Shown here: piece after piece, positions 44,046 to 52,560 of the stretch
How the letters are laid out: every line of letters begins with the position of its first letter
How positions within the stretch are numbered: position 1 is the stretch's first letter
Source of the DNA: Spartobacteria bacterium
GTDB taxonomy: Bacteria > Verrucomicrobiota > Verrucomicrobiia > Chthoniobacterales > UBA10450
DNA length: 64,000 nucleotides
Direction of reading: 5' to 3'
Assembly (NCBI GenBank): GCA_003134765.1
Contig: PLCM01000040.1
Location: 1 to 64,000 of the forward strand
Notes under the pieces: model-generated
What the model was told of the DNA's origin: nothing
The model's input: the letters and a program-made list of their open reading frames with translations, nothing else
Database searches by the model: none
Position numbers and translations under genes: made by a program

Positions 44046-44138
44046 GGTAGGGACGGCGCGCTGCGCCGTCCGTTGCGATCTCAACGGCTCGACGGAGTCT
44101 CGCCCTACCAACGGACGCCGCGGCGCGGCGTCCCTCCC
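44046..44138. repeat. Composite of REP families A and B
   Basis: GGTAGGGACGGCGCgctGCGCCGTCC (family A) is followed by inverted family B (CGGCTCGACggaGTCTCGCCCTACC) and then an inverted family A arm GGACGCCGCggcGCGGCGTCCCTCCC. Two REP families joined in one cluster suggests nested insertion or recombination. It lies between ispH and ku. Confidence 0.75.
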
Positions 44139-44145
44139 AAGGAAA

Positions 44146-45384
44146 CTACGCCGCGGCTTCGAGCTGGTCGCGGTTGATTCCACGCAGCTCGTAGAGGCGC
44201 ACCAGGGTTTCCTCGATCAGATTGTTCGGGCAGGAGGCGCCGGCGGTAATGCCCACCATGATGGGTCCCGGCGGAAGCCAATCTTTTGCGATCACTTCCT
44301 GACGTTCGTGCAAATTGTAATGGAGGATTTCCCTGTCCGATACCAGGCGCGACGCGTTTCGGACAAAATAGGTCGGCAACTTCTCTTCACCCATCTCCGC
44401 GAGGTGCGAGGTATTCGAGCTGTTGTAGCCGCCCACCACCAGGAGCAGGTCCATCGGGACGTCGAGCAGCTCGCGCAAGGCATCCTGACGTTCCTGGGTC
44501 GCCCCACAGATGGTGTCGAAGAAGCGGAAATTTTTCGTCGCGCCATCGGGTCCATCCCGATCCACGATGGCCTGGCGGATGCGACGCTGAACCTCCTCGG
44601 TTTCGCCTCGCAACATCGTCGTCTGGTTCGCCACCCCAACCGTCTTGAGATGCTGGTCGGGATCGAACCCTGGCGAGTGCGCGTTGCGAAATCGCTTGAG
44701 AAACGCCTGTTTGTCGCCCCCGCGCCGAATGTATTCACAAACGTAATCGGTATCCGTCAGGGTAAGCACGACGAGATATTGTCCCTTGCCATCCCCGAGC
44801 GCGCGCGAGCTGGTGGCCTTCGTTTCTTCGTGTTCCGCCTTGCCGTGAATGATCGAAGTCGCCGACTCGCTGGCGTACTTGCGGACCCGTTTCCAGACGC
44901 TCATCACGTCGCCACAAGTCGTGTCGACAATCTGGCAGCCGCGATCCTTGATCTGTTGCTGGATGGAAAGCTCGGTGCCGAAAGCCGGGACGATGACGAC
45001 GTCATCCGGTCCAAGCTCGCTGATGTCCGCCTGTTTGTTTGCCCCCATCAGGTTTTTGATGCCTAACGAAGAGATTTGCTCGTTGACCTCGGGGTTGTGA
45101 ATGATCTCGCCGACGATGAAAAGACGGCGATCCTTGAAAACTTTGCGCGCGGCGTAGGCCAGATCGATCGCGCGCTCGACACCGTAGCAAAAGCCAAACT
45201 GTTTCGCCAGCCGTACCGTGATATCGCCGCACTGGAGAATGCCCCCGGCCCGCCGCACCTTGTCCACGATGTCGCTGCGGTAATGCGATTCGACCTGCTC
45301 CTGCACGGCGGTCATCACTTCCGGCGTGCGCAGATTCACTTTCTCGCGTGCCGTCGTCCCGCTGGAAATAAGGTTCGTGCTCAT
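44146..45384 (-). CDS. ispH: 4-hydroxy-3-methylbut-2-enyl diphosphate reductase
   Basis: The 412-residue enzyme catalyses the last step of the MEP pathway, reducing HMBPP to IPP and DMAPP in the cytoplasm with a 4Fe-4S cluster. Cluster ligands are visible as Cys66 in QFGFCYGVERA, Cys157 in VDTTCGDV and Cys293 in DTICGATQERQ. Substrate-binding stretches are GEIIHNPEVN, SNTSHLAE and TAGASCPNNLIEE. It is about 100 residues longer than the E. coli type, with an N-terminal extension and an insertion after IIHGKAEHEETKATSS, as in the long cyanobacterial-type forms. Confidence 0.94.
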   Translation of the reverse strand: MSTNLISSGTTAREKVNLRTPEVMTAVQEQVESHYRSDIVDKVRRAGGILQCGDITVRLAKQFGFCYGVERAIDLAYAARKVFKDRRLFIVGEIIHNPEVNEQISSLGIKNLMGANKQADISELGPDDVVIVPAFGTELSIQQQIKDRGCQIVDTTCGDVMSVWKRVRKYASESATSIIHGKAEHEETKATSSRALGDGKGQYLVVLTLTDTDYVCEYIRRGGDKQAFLKRFRNAHSPGFDPDQHLKTVGVANQTTMLRGETEEVQRRIRQAIVDRDGPDGATKNFRFFDTICGATQERQDALRELLDVPMDLLLVVGGYNSSNTSHLAEMGEEKLPTYFVRNASRLVSDREILHYNLHERQEVIAKDWLPPGPIMVGITAGASCPNNLIEETLVRLYELRGINRDQLEAAA

Positions 45385-45471
45385 GGGTGCTTGCGTTAAA
45401 GACCAGTACGGTCTCGCGGCATCATCGTGATGCCCGGCCGACTACAGAACCAATTTAGCTGCGAATCCAGA

Positions 45472-46089
45472 TCAGTCTATCAACAGCGGTCCGGGAGGAT
45501 CTTTGAACCAGGCCTCCGACAGCATGAAAGAACGGGGCGGGTCGGGATCTCTACTTTGATCCAGCCTGCGGACCTCGCTGCCCCATTTCTTGTCTTCAGG
45601 AAGAGAGTTAGCGATATGCACCTTGGTGCCGATCCTGACCAGCGCGAAAAGACGGGCCGCAGCTTCGCGGTGCAAGCGAACACAACCGTGGGTATGCGGA
45701 ACAGGGTGAACAAAGCCTTCGTGGAACCCATACGCGGGCTTGAACTCGCACCAATAAGCCATCGGATAACCACGATCCGGCTCGCTGGCGCGACGGCGAT
45801 GTTTGTCCTTGTTGTAGATGGTGAAATCGCCCGTCGGAGTCGGGTCTCCGGGCTTCCCGACGTTGCCCTGGACCGCCATCAGGAGACGATCGCCTTCCTT
45901 CTCGGGTTCGATCACGTAAAGGTTCTGCGTCGCAAGAGAAAGTTTCACTTCGACCTTCGAAGGATCGTGCGGCTTATGCGCAACGACGTGGTAGCTGCCG
46001 GATGAAACCGTGCTCATGGTCCCACAGCTCGTCAGGAAAAGAGCGGCCGCGGCGCACAGGCAGAAAAAGAGGCGGGAAAGATGATTCAT
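45472..46089 (-). CDS. L,D-transpeptidase (YkuD) lipoprotein
   Basis: ATG 46089 yields 205 residues with a lipoprotein signal (MNHLSRLFFCLCAAAALFLT then SC). A single YkuD catalytic domain follows: VKLSLATQNLYVIE, GDPTPTGDFTIYNKDK and the active-site stretch HPVPHTHGCVRLHREAAARL, where the usual SHGC is THGC with the nucleophilic Cys intact. Such enzymes make 3-3 peptidoglycan cross-links or attach proteins to it in the periplasm. No LysM is present, unlike the second transpeptidase near 58 kb. Confidence 0.86.
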   Translation of the reverse strand: MNHLSRLFFCLCAAAALFLTSCGTMSTVSSGSYHVVAHKPHDPSKVEVKLSLATQNLYVIEPEKEGDRLLMAVQGNVGKPGDPTPTGDFTIYNKDKHRRRASEPDRGYPMAYWCEFKPAYGFHEGFVHPVPHTHGCVRLHREAAARLFALVRIGTKVHIANSLPEDKKWGSEVRRLDQSRDPDPPRSFMLSEAWFKDPPGPLLID

Positions 46090-46177
46090 AGTTGTCCATT
46101 GCAAGAGCGCATTGCGCGGGTTTTGTCAATACAGCTCTTCGGTTTTGCGCACGGAAATCCGCGGCGCTCCCCCTTTT

Positions 46178-47200
46178 CTACGGCAGAATCCCGGGGGGAA
46201 GCACGACCGTCGAAGTCATCGGCGGAAGGGCCCGCGCGCGTTCATCCAGGCGGCGTTCGAAATCCTGCGAAATGTTCGCGTAGAATGGATACGACGCCGG
46301 ATCGGCCGCCAACGGCCGATAACGCCAGTGCTTGTACATCCAGAGCCACGGCGCCGGATTCGCCAGGACGAACGGCTCAAATCGGTCCCAGCAGGCCTGG
46401 GCCATTGCCTGATACGATGCGTCCGCGGGAAATTCGATTCGCGGATGAAAAACAATTCGGTAACGACCTCCGGGAAGAGGTTCGCAATGGACATTGATAA
46501 TCGTCGCGCCGGCGCGCCGGTGTGCCCAGGCGTGGGCGAAGGTCACGCTCGTTTTCAAACCGAAGCAATCGATGACCACGGTCGGCAACTGCGCGGGGAT
46601 GGTCAGGTCGGTCAGGATCGCCACGTGTTCTCCGCGTTGGATGGTTTTGAAAAGGCGAAGCACCCCGCCGTCCCGCGGTATGACCCGTTGCCCGCTACTT
46701 TCCCGGAGACTCACGAAAATTTCGTCGAGTAATGGATTCTTAAACTCCTGCGCGATCAGGGCGCTCTGCACACCGAAAAAATTAGCGGCAATCGCCACCC
46801 ATTCGAAGTTGCTGTAATGGAAACAGGCAAAGATGATCCCGTTTCTCGCTTTCATGGCTTCCTGAACGACCGCGAGATTCACCACGTCGATATAGCGGGA
46901 ATAATTCCGGCGCGTCAGGCTGGGGCTCCAGAAGAGATCGACAACCGTCCGAGCAAACTGCTGGTAGGATTCGCGCGCCAGCTTGGCCCGCTGGGCCGGT
47001 GAGAAGGCGTCGCCGAACGCTGCCTCGAGATTGCTCAAGGCCACCTGACGGTTACGCCGGTCGAACCGGGCGGCGAGAGCCCCGATGGCTTGCGCGAGCC
47101 GGTAACAGGCTTTTCGGGAAAGAAGCGGGATGAGCGTGGCGACGGCCTTGAGGGCCAGCCATTCGAACCGATAACGAAATTTCTTCCAGGCCGCGCGCAC
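46178..47200 (-). CDS. Lysophospholipid acyltransferase (LpxL/HtrB family)
   Basis: The 340-residue protein starts MRAAWKKFRYRFEWLALKAV and shows the LpxL-type N-terminal helix region, NRQVALSNLEAAFGD, then the acyltransferase motif FACFHYSNFEW (HX4E, catalytic His and Glu) near residue 128. NPLLDEIFVSLRESSGQRVI, ILTDLT and the C-terminal APWLWMYKHWRYRP also match. Family members add acyl chains to lipid A precursors or similar lipids at the inner membrane. No other lipid A gene is adjacent, so lipid A as the acceptor is an inference. Confidence 0.85.
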   Translation of the reverse strand: MRAAWKKFRYRFEWLALKAVATLIPLLSRKACYRLAQAIGALAARFDRRNRQVALSNLEAAFGDAFSPAQRAKLARESYQQFARTVVDLFWSPSLTRRNYSRYIDVVNLAVVQEAMKARNGIIFACFHYSNFEWVAIAANFFGVQSALIAQEFKNPLLDEIFVSLRESSGQRVIPRDGGVLRLFKTIQRGEHVAILTDLTIPAQLPTVVIDCFGLKTSVTFAHAWAHRRAGATIINVHCEPLPGGRYRIVFHPRIEFPADASYQAMAQACWDRFEPFVLANPAPWLWMYKHWRYRPLAADPASYPFYANISQDFERRLDERARALPPMTSTVVLPPGILP

Positions 47201-47251
47201 CGGACGAGTGTAAGCACGCTTCGCGAAGGCCGCGAGTACCTACAAAGCGTC

Positions 47252-47341
47252 GTCATCCCGAGCGGAGCGAAGCGGAGTCGAGGGATTCCGGGGAACGTCG
47301 AGCGACGGTCATCGGGGTCCCTCGACTTCGCTCGGGATGAC
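47252..47341. repeat. Family C inverted-repeat element, short form
   Basis: GTCATCCCGAGCGgaGCGAAG and TTCGCTCGGGATGAC are inverted ends, with CGAGGGATTCCGG and GGTCCCTCG inside; length is about 90 bases. It lies between the divergent acyltransferase and MFS genes, so their promoters must be close to it. Confidence 0.75.
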
Positions 47342-47381
47342 GCTGCTTTCTTTCGTTGCCGGGCATGGTTCAATTGCTGCA

Positions 47382-48599
47382 ATGCCTTCCGATCAAAAAT
47401 GCGTGCCTGTTTGGACACGCGCCATCGAATTCTTCGGGCTGAAGCGCAATCTCGTCCTGCTCCTCATCGCCACGTTCGTCATCGGTGCGGGAGAAGAGCT
47501 CTGGATGCGCTTCCTTCCGAAATACCTGCAGGTTCTCGGCGCGACTGTTTTCATCATCGGCCTTTTCGATGCCCTCCGGACATTGCTCGGCGCAATCTAT
47601 GCCTATCCGGGCGGCGTTCTCGTTGATCGCTGGGGGCATCGGCGGGCTTTTCTCGCCTTCAACCTCTTTTCGATCGCCGGATACGCGCTTGTCCTTCTAG
47701 TGCCGCATTGGGGGGCAGTCATCGCAGGCATGTTTCTCTTCCTGTCCTGGACCTGCTTTTCGTTGCCCGCAACCTTCTCACTTATTGGCGCATCTCTCGG
47801 GGCTAACCGGCACGCCATGGGCGTTGGGATGCAGTCGGTCATCAAGCGGTTGCCGATCATGGTCGCGCCCATCCTGGGTGGATTTCTGATCGATCGGTTT
47901 GGCTTGATTACCGGCGTCCGGATCGGCCTGTCCGTTTCGATCATTCTTTCCGGCGCGACTCTCCTCGTCCAACTTCAATTGCGCGAAACGCCGCCGGAAG
48001 CGATTGCCGTGACCGAGCGCTGGAATTTTTGGCAAAGCCTGCGCGCCTTCCATGCGCCCCTGCGCCGCCTTCTGCTGAGCGACATTCTCGTGCGATTTTG
48101 CGAGCGAATCCCGTTCGCCTGGGTCGTGATCTACGCCATGGACAACGTGGGTGTGAATGCAAAAGAGATTGGCGTTCTGACGAGCGTTGAGGTGATCGTC
48201 GCCAGCCTTTGCATCATTCCGGTTTCACATTTTGCCGATAAGCACGTCCGCGAGCCGTTCGTTCTGGCGACGTTTGGATTCTTCACCCTCTTCCCGTTAG
48301 TGCTCTGGCTCTCCGGCAGTTTCACGATGCTCGTGGTCGCGTTCGCCATTCGGGGCCTGAAAGAATTCGGCGACACCTCGCGCAAGGCGTTGATCATCGG
48401 CTATTGCACCCCCGAGCGTCGGGGACAGATGATTGGTGCGTATTACCTCGTGCGCGATCTTCTCGTCAGCACCGGCGCGATTCTGGGCGCGTGGCTCTGG
48501 AAGCTGGGCCCGGGCGTCAACTTCATCGGCGCAGCCGCCTTCGGGCTTTGTGGCACGGTCGTTTACCTGATCGCGCTTCGCCGCCAACCGTCGTCGTAG
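47382..48599 (+). CDS. MFS transporter
   Basis: ATG 47382 (MPSDQKCVPVWTRAIEFFGL) gives 405 residues; an upstream ATG lies inside the intergenic repeat and is rejected. About 12 membrane helices are present, with the MFS loop 2-3 signature GGVLVDRWGHRRAFL (G-x3-D-R-x-G-R-R form) and a matching half-repeat region SHFADKHVREPFVLATFGFF in the second half. PERRGQMIGAYYLVRDLLVS is typical of drug/solute exporters. Substrate is unknown. Confidence 0.85.
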   Translation: MPSDQKCVPVWTRAIEFFGLKRNLVLLLIATFVIGAGEELWMRFLPKYLQVLGATVFIIGLFDALRTLLGAIYAYPGGVLVDRWGHRRAFLAFNLFSIAGYALVLLVPHWGAVIAGMFLFLSWTCFSLPATFSLIGASLGANRHAMGVGMQSVIKRLPIMVAPILGGFLIDRFGLITGVRIGLSVSIILSGATLLVQLQLRETPPEAIAVTERWNFWQSLRAFHAPLRRLLLSDILVRFCERIPFAWVVIYAMDNVGVNAKEIGVLTSVEVIVASLCIIPVSHFADKHVREPFVLATFGFFTLFPLVLWLSGSFTMLVVAFAIRGLKEFGDTSRKALIIGYCTPERRGQMIGAYYLVRDLLVSTGAILGAWLWKLGPGVNFIGAAAFGLCGTVVYLIALRRQPSS

Positions 48600-48667
48600 G
48601 GCGTCCGCCGCGGCGGACGCCGCCGGGTCTGCTCTTGCGAGCGCAGCGAGAAGGGGCCGCCCCGCGT

Positions 48668-48757
48668 GTCATCCCGAGCGCAGTCGAGGGATCCCGTTGT
48701 GCGTCGAGTGACACGCGACGGGGTCCCTCGACTCCGCTTCGCGCCGCTCGGGATGAC
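48668..48757. repeat. Family C inverted-repeat element, short form
   Basis: GTCATCCCGAGCGCAGTCGAG opens and CTCGACTCCGC..GCTCGGGATGAC closes; GAGGGATCCCG and GGGGTCCCTC are inner inverted arms. A GC-rich palindrome (GGCGTCCGCCGCGGCGGACGCC, split about its centre) lies just upstream at about 48600-48623. Together they fill most of the gap between the MFS and bactofilin genes. Confidence 0.75.
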
Positions 48758-48849
48758 CCCTAAGGCAGCGCGCTTCGCAGAAACCCCCGACAAACGGTTG
48801 ACCTTTGTGAATAACTGCCCCATGATCATCCGGAAGGAGACCAAGCCAG

Positions 48850-49308
48850 ATGCAGATGTTTTCAAGCAGCCGAAAAGTGGAACCCGCGATGCCGATGACG
48901 GCCACGCCGCCGGCTCCACCACCCGCCAAAACCGAGCCCACCCCGAACGGTGCGCCGGAAACTGCCCGTGGCGGCGGCACCTTATCCAGCGGCGTCTCCA
49001 TTAAAGGCACCGTCAAATTTCAGAAAGAGCTGTTGATCGACTGCCAGGTGGAGGGCACGATTGATTCCAATGGCCGGCTCACCGTCGGCAAACAGGCCCA
49101 GATCAAAGGCGATATCAAAACGCGCTCCGTTATCGTTGACGGAACGGTCAATGGGAATATCACCGCCGCGGAACGCTGCGAATTGCGCGCCGGCTGCACG
49201 GTGAACGGCGATATCGAAGCGCCACGTTTGGTGGTCGACGAAGCCGCCAGCTTCATCGGCAGCGCCAAGATCGCCACGCAGAAACCGGCCCCGTCCCCCT
49301 CCGCCTAG
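48850..49308 (+). CDS. Bactofilin family polymer-forming protein
   Basis: The 152-residue protein has a flexible Pro-rich N-terminus (TATPPAPPPAKTEPTPNG) and a central bactofilin domain of short beta-helix rungs: GVSIKGTVKFQKELLID, CQVEGTIDSNGRLTVGKQA, IKGDIKTRSVIVDGTVNG and GCTVNGDIEAPRLVVDE. Bactofilins self-assemble without nucleotide into membrane-linked filaments used for cell shape or stalk formation. GGAAGGAG lies about 10 bases before the ATG, a strong ribosome binding site. Confidence 0.92.
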   Translation: MQMFSSSRKVEPAMPMTATPPAPPPAKTEPTPNGAPETARGGGTLSSGVSIKGTVKFQKELLIDCQVEGTIDSNGRLTVGKQAQIKGDIKTRSVIVDGTVNGNITAAERCELRAGCTVNGDIEAPRLVVDEAASFIGSAKIATQKPAPSPSA

Positions 49309-49348
49309 GCCGATCTGGCCGGGCGTGTCTGCGGGGGCGCGGATACAG

Positions 49349-50041
49349 TTAGCCCGTTCCGAAATACCTATCCCCGGCGTCGCCAAGACCCGGCACAATG
49401 TAGGCGTGATCATTTAGCTCCCGATCGATCGCGGCGGCGATGATCGGAACGTCCGGATGCGCGCGCTGAAATTGTTCGATGCCAACGGTGCTCGCCACAA
49501 CGGAAAGAAACTGGATGCTGCGCGCGCCCCGGGCTTTCAGGATTGCAGCGGCTTCGCAGGCGCTGTTTCCCGTCGCCAGCATTGGATCGAGGAGCAGTAC
49601 TTCGGCGACGCCAATGTTTCCGGGAACGCGTTCGTAATAACTCACCGGGCGAAGCGTTTCGGCGTCGCGGTAAACACCGATGTGTCCGATGGCGGCATCG
49701 GGAGCGATGCGCTGAATCCCGTCGAGCATCCCGAGGCCGGCCCGAAGAATGGGCACGAGCACGATCGGCCGGGCGAGAATTGCGCCATCGCAGGGGCCCA
49801 ACGGGGTTTCCACCGGGATCGATCTGAGGTCCCAGGCGCGCGAAGCCTCGACGAAAAGGAAAACGGAAATCTCCTGAAGATGGCGGCGAAACAAATCCGG
49901 CGCCGTTTTTTTTGAGCGGAGAATCGACAAACCGGCTGCGACAACCGGATGATCGATGACGTGGCACCGCGCCTTGGGAGGGCGAGACGTGCTTGCCCTG
50001 AGCGACGCCGAATGGGTCGAGCCGCCGGGTTTCTTAGCCAT
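49349..50041 (-). CDS. upp: Uracil phosphoribosyltransferase
   Basis: It converts uracil and PRPP to UMP in pyrimidine salvage. The PRPP loop VLLLDPMLATGNSACEA and the uracil site PGLGDAGDRYFGTG at the C-terminus are unmistakable, as is HVIDHPVV near the start and LRAGLGMLDGIQ. The natural start would be a few residues before HVIDHP, but no start codon exists there. The only in-frame ATG (50041) lies inside a REP family B element, so about 24 residues of the 230-residue product come from repeat DNA (GGSTHSASLRASTSRPP). Confidence 0.92.
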   Translation of the reverse strand: MAKKPGGSTHSASLRASTSRPPKARCHVIDHPVVAAGLSILRSKKTAPDLFRRHLQEISVFLFVEASRAWDLRSIPVETPLGPCDGAILARPIVLVPILRAGLGMLDGIQRIAPDAAIGHIGVYRDAETLRPVSYYERVPGNIGVAEVLLLDPMLATGNSACEAAAILKARGARSIQFLSVVASTVGIEQFQRAHPDVPIIAAAIDRELNDHAYIVPGLGDAGDRYFGTG

Positions 50042-50073
50042 TCGTTTTCCGCTCCACAGAGTGTCGCCCTACC
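49976..50073. repeat. REP family B element overlapping the upp start
   Basis: GGGAGGGCGAGACGTGC at one side and the inverted GTGTCGCCCTACC at the other delimit about 98 bases, with GGGTCGAGCCG inside. It overlaps the 5' end of upp and runs almost up to the end of the upstream flavoprotein gene. The arms are more decayed than in the copy at 6596. Confidence 0.6.
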
Positions 50074-50080
50074 ATAACGC

Positions 50081-52465
50081 TCACGCGGCTCCCTCGCGCA
50101 TCCGCACGGGCGAGGCGGGAAGTTTATCGAGCACGATCCGGCGCTCGCCATCGTAATGTCCGAACGCCAGGACGCCGGTCGGGCATTGCTGCACGCAAGC
50201 CGAGCAGCGCACGCATTCCGGGTCCTGCATCGGCACGCCTTTGTTCGCAAAATTCATGATGTCGATCCCCTGGTGGCAGACCGAAGTACAGATGTTGCAC
50301 GAGATGCATTTCGATTTCTCCGGAAAAATCCGGAAACGTGAGAAGCGCGCATAGATGTGCATGAGCGCGGCCAGCGGACAAAAGAACCGGCACCAGACGC
50401 GGCCGGAATACTTGAAGTAAAGGCCCACCCCAATGATTCCGCCGAGGAAAACATCCACGAGCCATTTGTAATTGGTGTAGGTGACCAGCTGGCCGTTCCC
50501 GTTTTTCCCCTCGAGCAACAAATGAAAAACCGACGCGAAAACGGATTGCGGCCAGATCCAGCCCAGGACGCGGATGAGAAGAAGGAGAAACGAAATCGCG
50601 AGGATCACCTGTCCCGCCATGTTCAAACGGTTCCAGAACGGGCCGTGCGGCATTTTGTGGCGCTGTTTGTCCCCCATCGTTTCCGCGAGCGCGCCGCAGG
50701 AACAAATCCATCCACAATACGCACCCTTGCCCCAGCGCCAGATGATGGCCGGGATGAGGACGAATGTCTGAAGGAACCCGATCGCGAGCCACCACGTCAG
50801 CGGCGCGTCGGTGAAAATGTTATAAACCATGAGTGGCCAGGCGAGGATAAATCCGTAGGCCCGCCAGTAGGCGCGCGGATGTCCCCAAACCGGCCATTGG
50901 TGCGCGGCATATTGGGCGTCCGGGATGTAAGACTCGAACAGATGATCGGCAATCGTCCTGCCGAAACCCTGGTCGAACCAGCCATTGTATCCGAGCCAGG
51001 GGAGGATGATCTCCGGGAGCAGGAATAATGGAACGACCTGCACGAGCATGAGCACGATCGTCTGGAGCGTGACGTAAGGAGTCTTGCGCCGGCGAATCCG
51101 CGCGATGCCGAAACCGACGATCAGGCTGCTGTAAAGGAAGGTGTAATAAAAAGAACGACTCTTCAGGGAAACGGCCAGCGTTCCGAGCAGCGTCGAGCGG
51201 TCAGCAACCTGGGATTGAAACCATCCACCCAGCGAGCTGACGATCGCCGGCATGTTTTCCGGCCAGGGATTGAGCCAGGTCTCGGCGAAGCCGCCGGATT
51301 TCCAGGCGTAAACGAAAGTGCAGAACGCGAGGAAAAGCCCGAGAGCTATCCAGCCGCGCGAGGTCCCCTCACCCGCAATGGGGATGCCCGAGCGTCGAAA
51401 GAAATCGAGCGGTGCTTCGCGCCCCAGCATCGTGAAGACGACGTCGTTAGGCAGCGTCGTCTCGTTTCCATTTTTCAAAAATATCTGCTCCCTTTCGATC
51501 CGCGTTACCTCGGTTCCAAGCGCCAGCGTCAGCGACCCGGGCGATTTCTGTCCGCGCATACCGGAGGTCACGGCGGTGTTGACCCGTTCCGAAGTCGGTT
51601 TCTCGATTTGCACGTCCGCCGCCGCGTCGTGGACGAGCATCTCAATTTTCCCGATATTCTCCGGTTTCGCGCGCGAAAGTTCCTTCCGGCGATAACTGAG
51701 CGTGACGTGCGCGCCGCAAGTGGCGAGCGCGATCGCCGTTTCCAACGCCGAATCGCCGCCGCCCACAACGAGTGCGTTTTGCCCGGCAAATTCCTTGGGA
51801 TCGAAAAGCCGATTGTAAACCTTGTCGAGATCCTCGCCCGGCACTCCGAGCTTCCGGAAATTTCCACTCCGCCCGATGGCGACGATCGCGCGCCTTGCCG
51901 TCACCGTCTTCTTATCGGCCATGTGCAACGTCACCGAATCACGGCTTCGCGATTCGATCCGTTCCACGCGTGCCGGCGTAACTTCGATTCCCGCCGCCCG
52001 CCGCTGCGCTTCCATCTCCTCCACCAGAGCTTCCTTGATGTCGGCGGAGAATTGCAGACCACCGTCGAGTTTCATCTCCGTCGGATAGGTGTAGATCGGC
52101 TTCGCTTTCGGGAAATTGACAACGGTGGAAAAAATCTCGGTGGCTTCAAAGACCACGAAATTCAATCCCGCCTTCTTGGCTTCGATCGCCGCCGAAATCC
52201 CAGCTACACCCGCTCCAACGATGGCCAGATCCAGGATTCCCCTTTCCGCCTTCATCACTCCGCCCTCCTTCACGATGGCCCGCACGGCCTCCGCTCCGGT
52301 GTGCGACGAAAACTTCAGGAGCGGAATCCCGGTCAGATCGCCGACAATTCTCACGCCGGGCTGGGACGTGATTCCCGCGGGGCCAGAAATCGGAAGTGGC
52401 TCCACGGTCCCGGCGGGCCACTGCGTATGCAGCCATTTGGTGTAACGTTCGATGAGTCCGGCCAT
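50081..52465 (-). CDS. Flavoprotein / membrane polyferredoxin fusion
   Basis: The product has 794 residues. Residues about 78-370 form a two-dinucleotide-binding flavoprotein: LDLAIVGAGVAGISAAIEA (FAD) and QNALVVGGGDSALETAIALA (NAD(P)H), like YpdA/thioredoxin reductase but without the CxxC pair. A membrane half follows with about seven helices, then NapH/CcoG-like CGWICSCGALAE and CRFFCPLAALM, and two 4Fe-4S sites: CISCNICTSVC near 720 and CVRCSACVQQCPTG near 752. The flavoprotein's final FAD motif appears instead near residue 40 (VRIVGDLTGIPLLKFSSHTG), as if circularly permuted. It probably moves electrons from NAD(P)H through FAD and Fe-S clusters at the inner membrane. Acceptor unknown. 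Confidence 0.82.
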   Translation of the reverse strand: MAGLIERYTKWLHTQWPAGTVEPLPISGPAGITSQPGVRIVGDLTGIPLLKFSSHTGAEAVRAIVKEGGVMKAERGILDLAIVGAGVAGISAAIEAKKAGLNFVVFEATEIFSTVVNFPKAKPIYTYPTEMKLDGGLQFSADIKEALVEEMEAQRRAAGIEVTPARVERIESRSRDSVTLHMADKKTVTARRAIVAIGRSGNFRKLGVPGEDLDKVYNRLFDPKEFAGQNALVVGGGDSALETAIALATCGAHVTLSYRRKELSRAKPENIGKIEMLVHDAAADVQIEKPTSERVNTAVTSGMRGQKSPGSLTLALGTEVTRIEREQIFLKNGNETTLPNDVVFTMLGREAPLDFFRRSGIPIAGEGTSRGWIALGLFLAFCTFVYAWKSGGFAETWLNPWPENMPAIVSSLGGWFQSQVADRSTLLGTLAVSLKSRSFYYTFLYSSLIVGFGIARIRRRKTPYVTLQTIVLMLVQVVPLFLLPEIILPWLGYNGWFDQGFGRTIADHLFESYIPDAQYAAHQWPVWGHPRAYWRAYGFILAWPLMVYNIFTDAPLTWWLAIGFLQTFVLIPAIIWRWGKGAYCGWICSCGALAETMGDKQRHKMPHGPFWNRLNMAGQVILAISFLLLLIRVLGWIWPQSVFASVFHLLLEGKNGNGQLVTYTNYKWLVDVFLGGIIGVGLYFKYSGRVWCRFFCPLAALMHIYARFSRFRIFPEKSKCISCNICTSVCHQGIDIMNFANKGVPMQDPECVRCSACVQQCPTGVLAFGHYDGERRIVLDKLPASPVRMREGAA

Positions 52466-52560
52466 CGTTAACTCCGCGCTATCTTTCTAGCGTTGCGATG
52501 TTGCAGGCGAAAAGAGAAATCATGCACAACCGCAATACCAGGGCCGACCGAAGCCGGGGA

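Noticed and set aside
43998-44183. N-terminal extension of Ku (..LVGRDSVEPL..)
   Set aside because: It is translated REP sequence; the family start MRAIWKG lies at 43997.
51215-52471. A 418-codon open frame opposite the flavoprotein fusion
   Set aside because: No domains, Arg-rich, and wholly overlapped by clear motifs on the minus strand.
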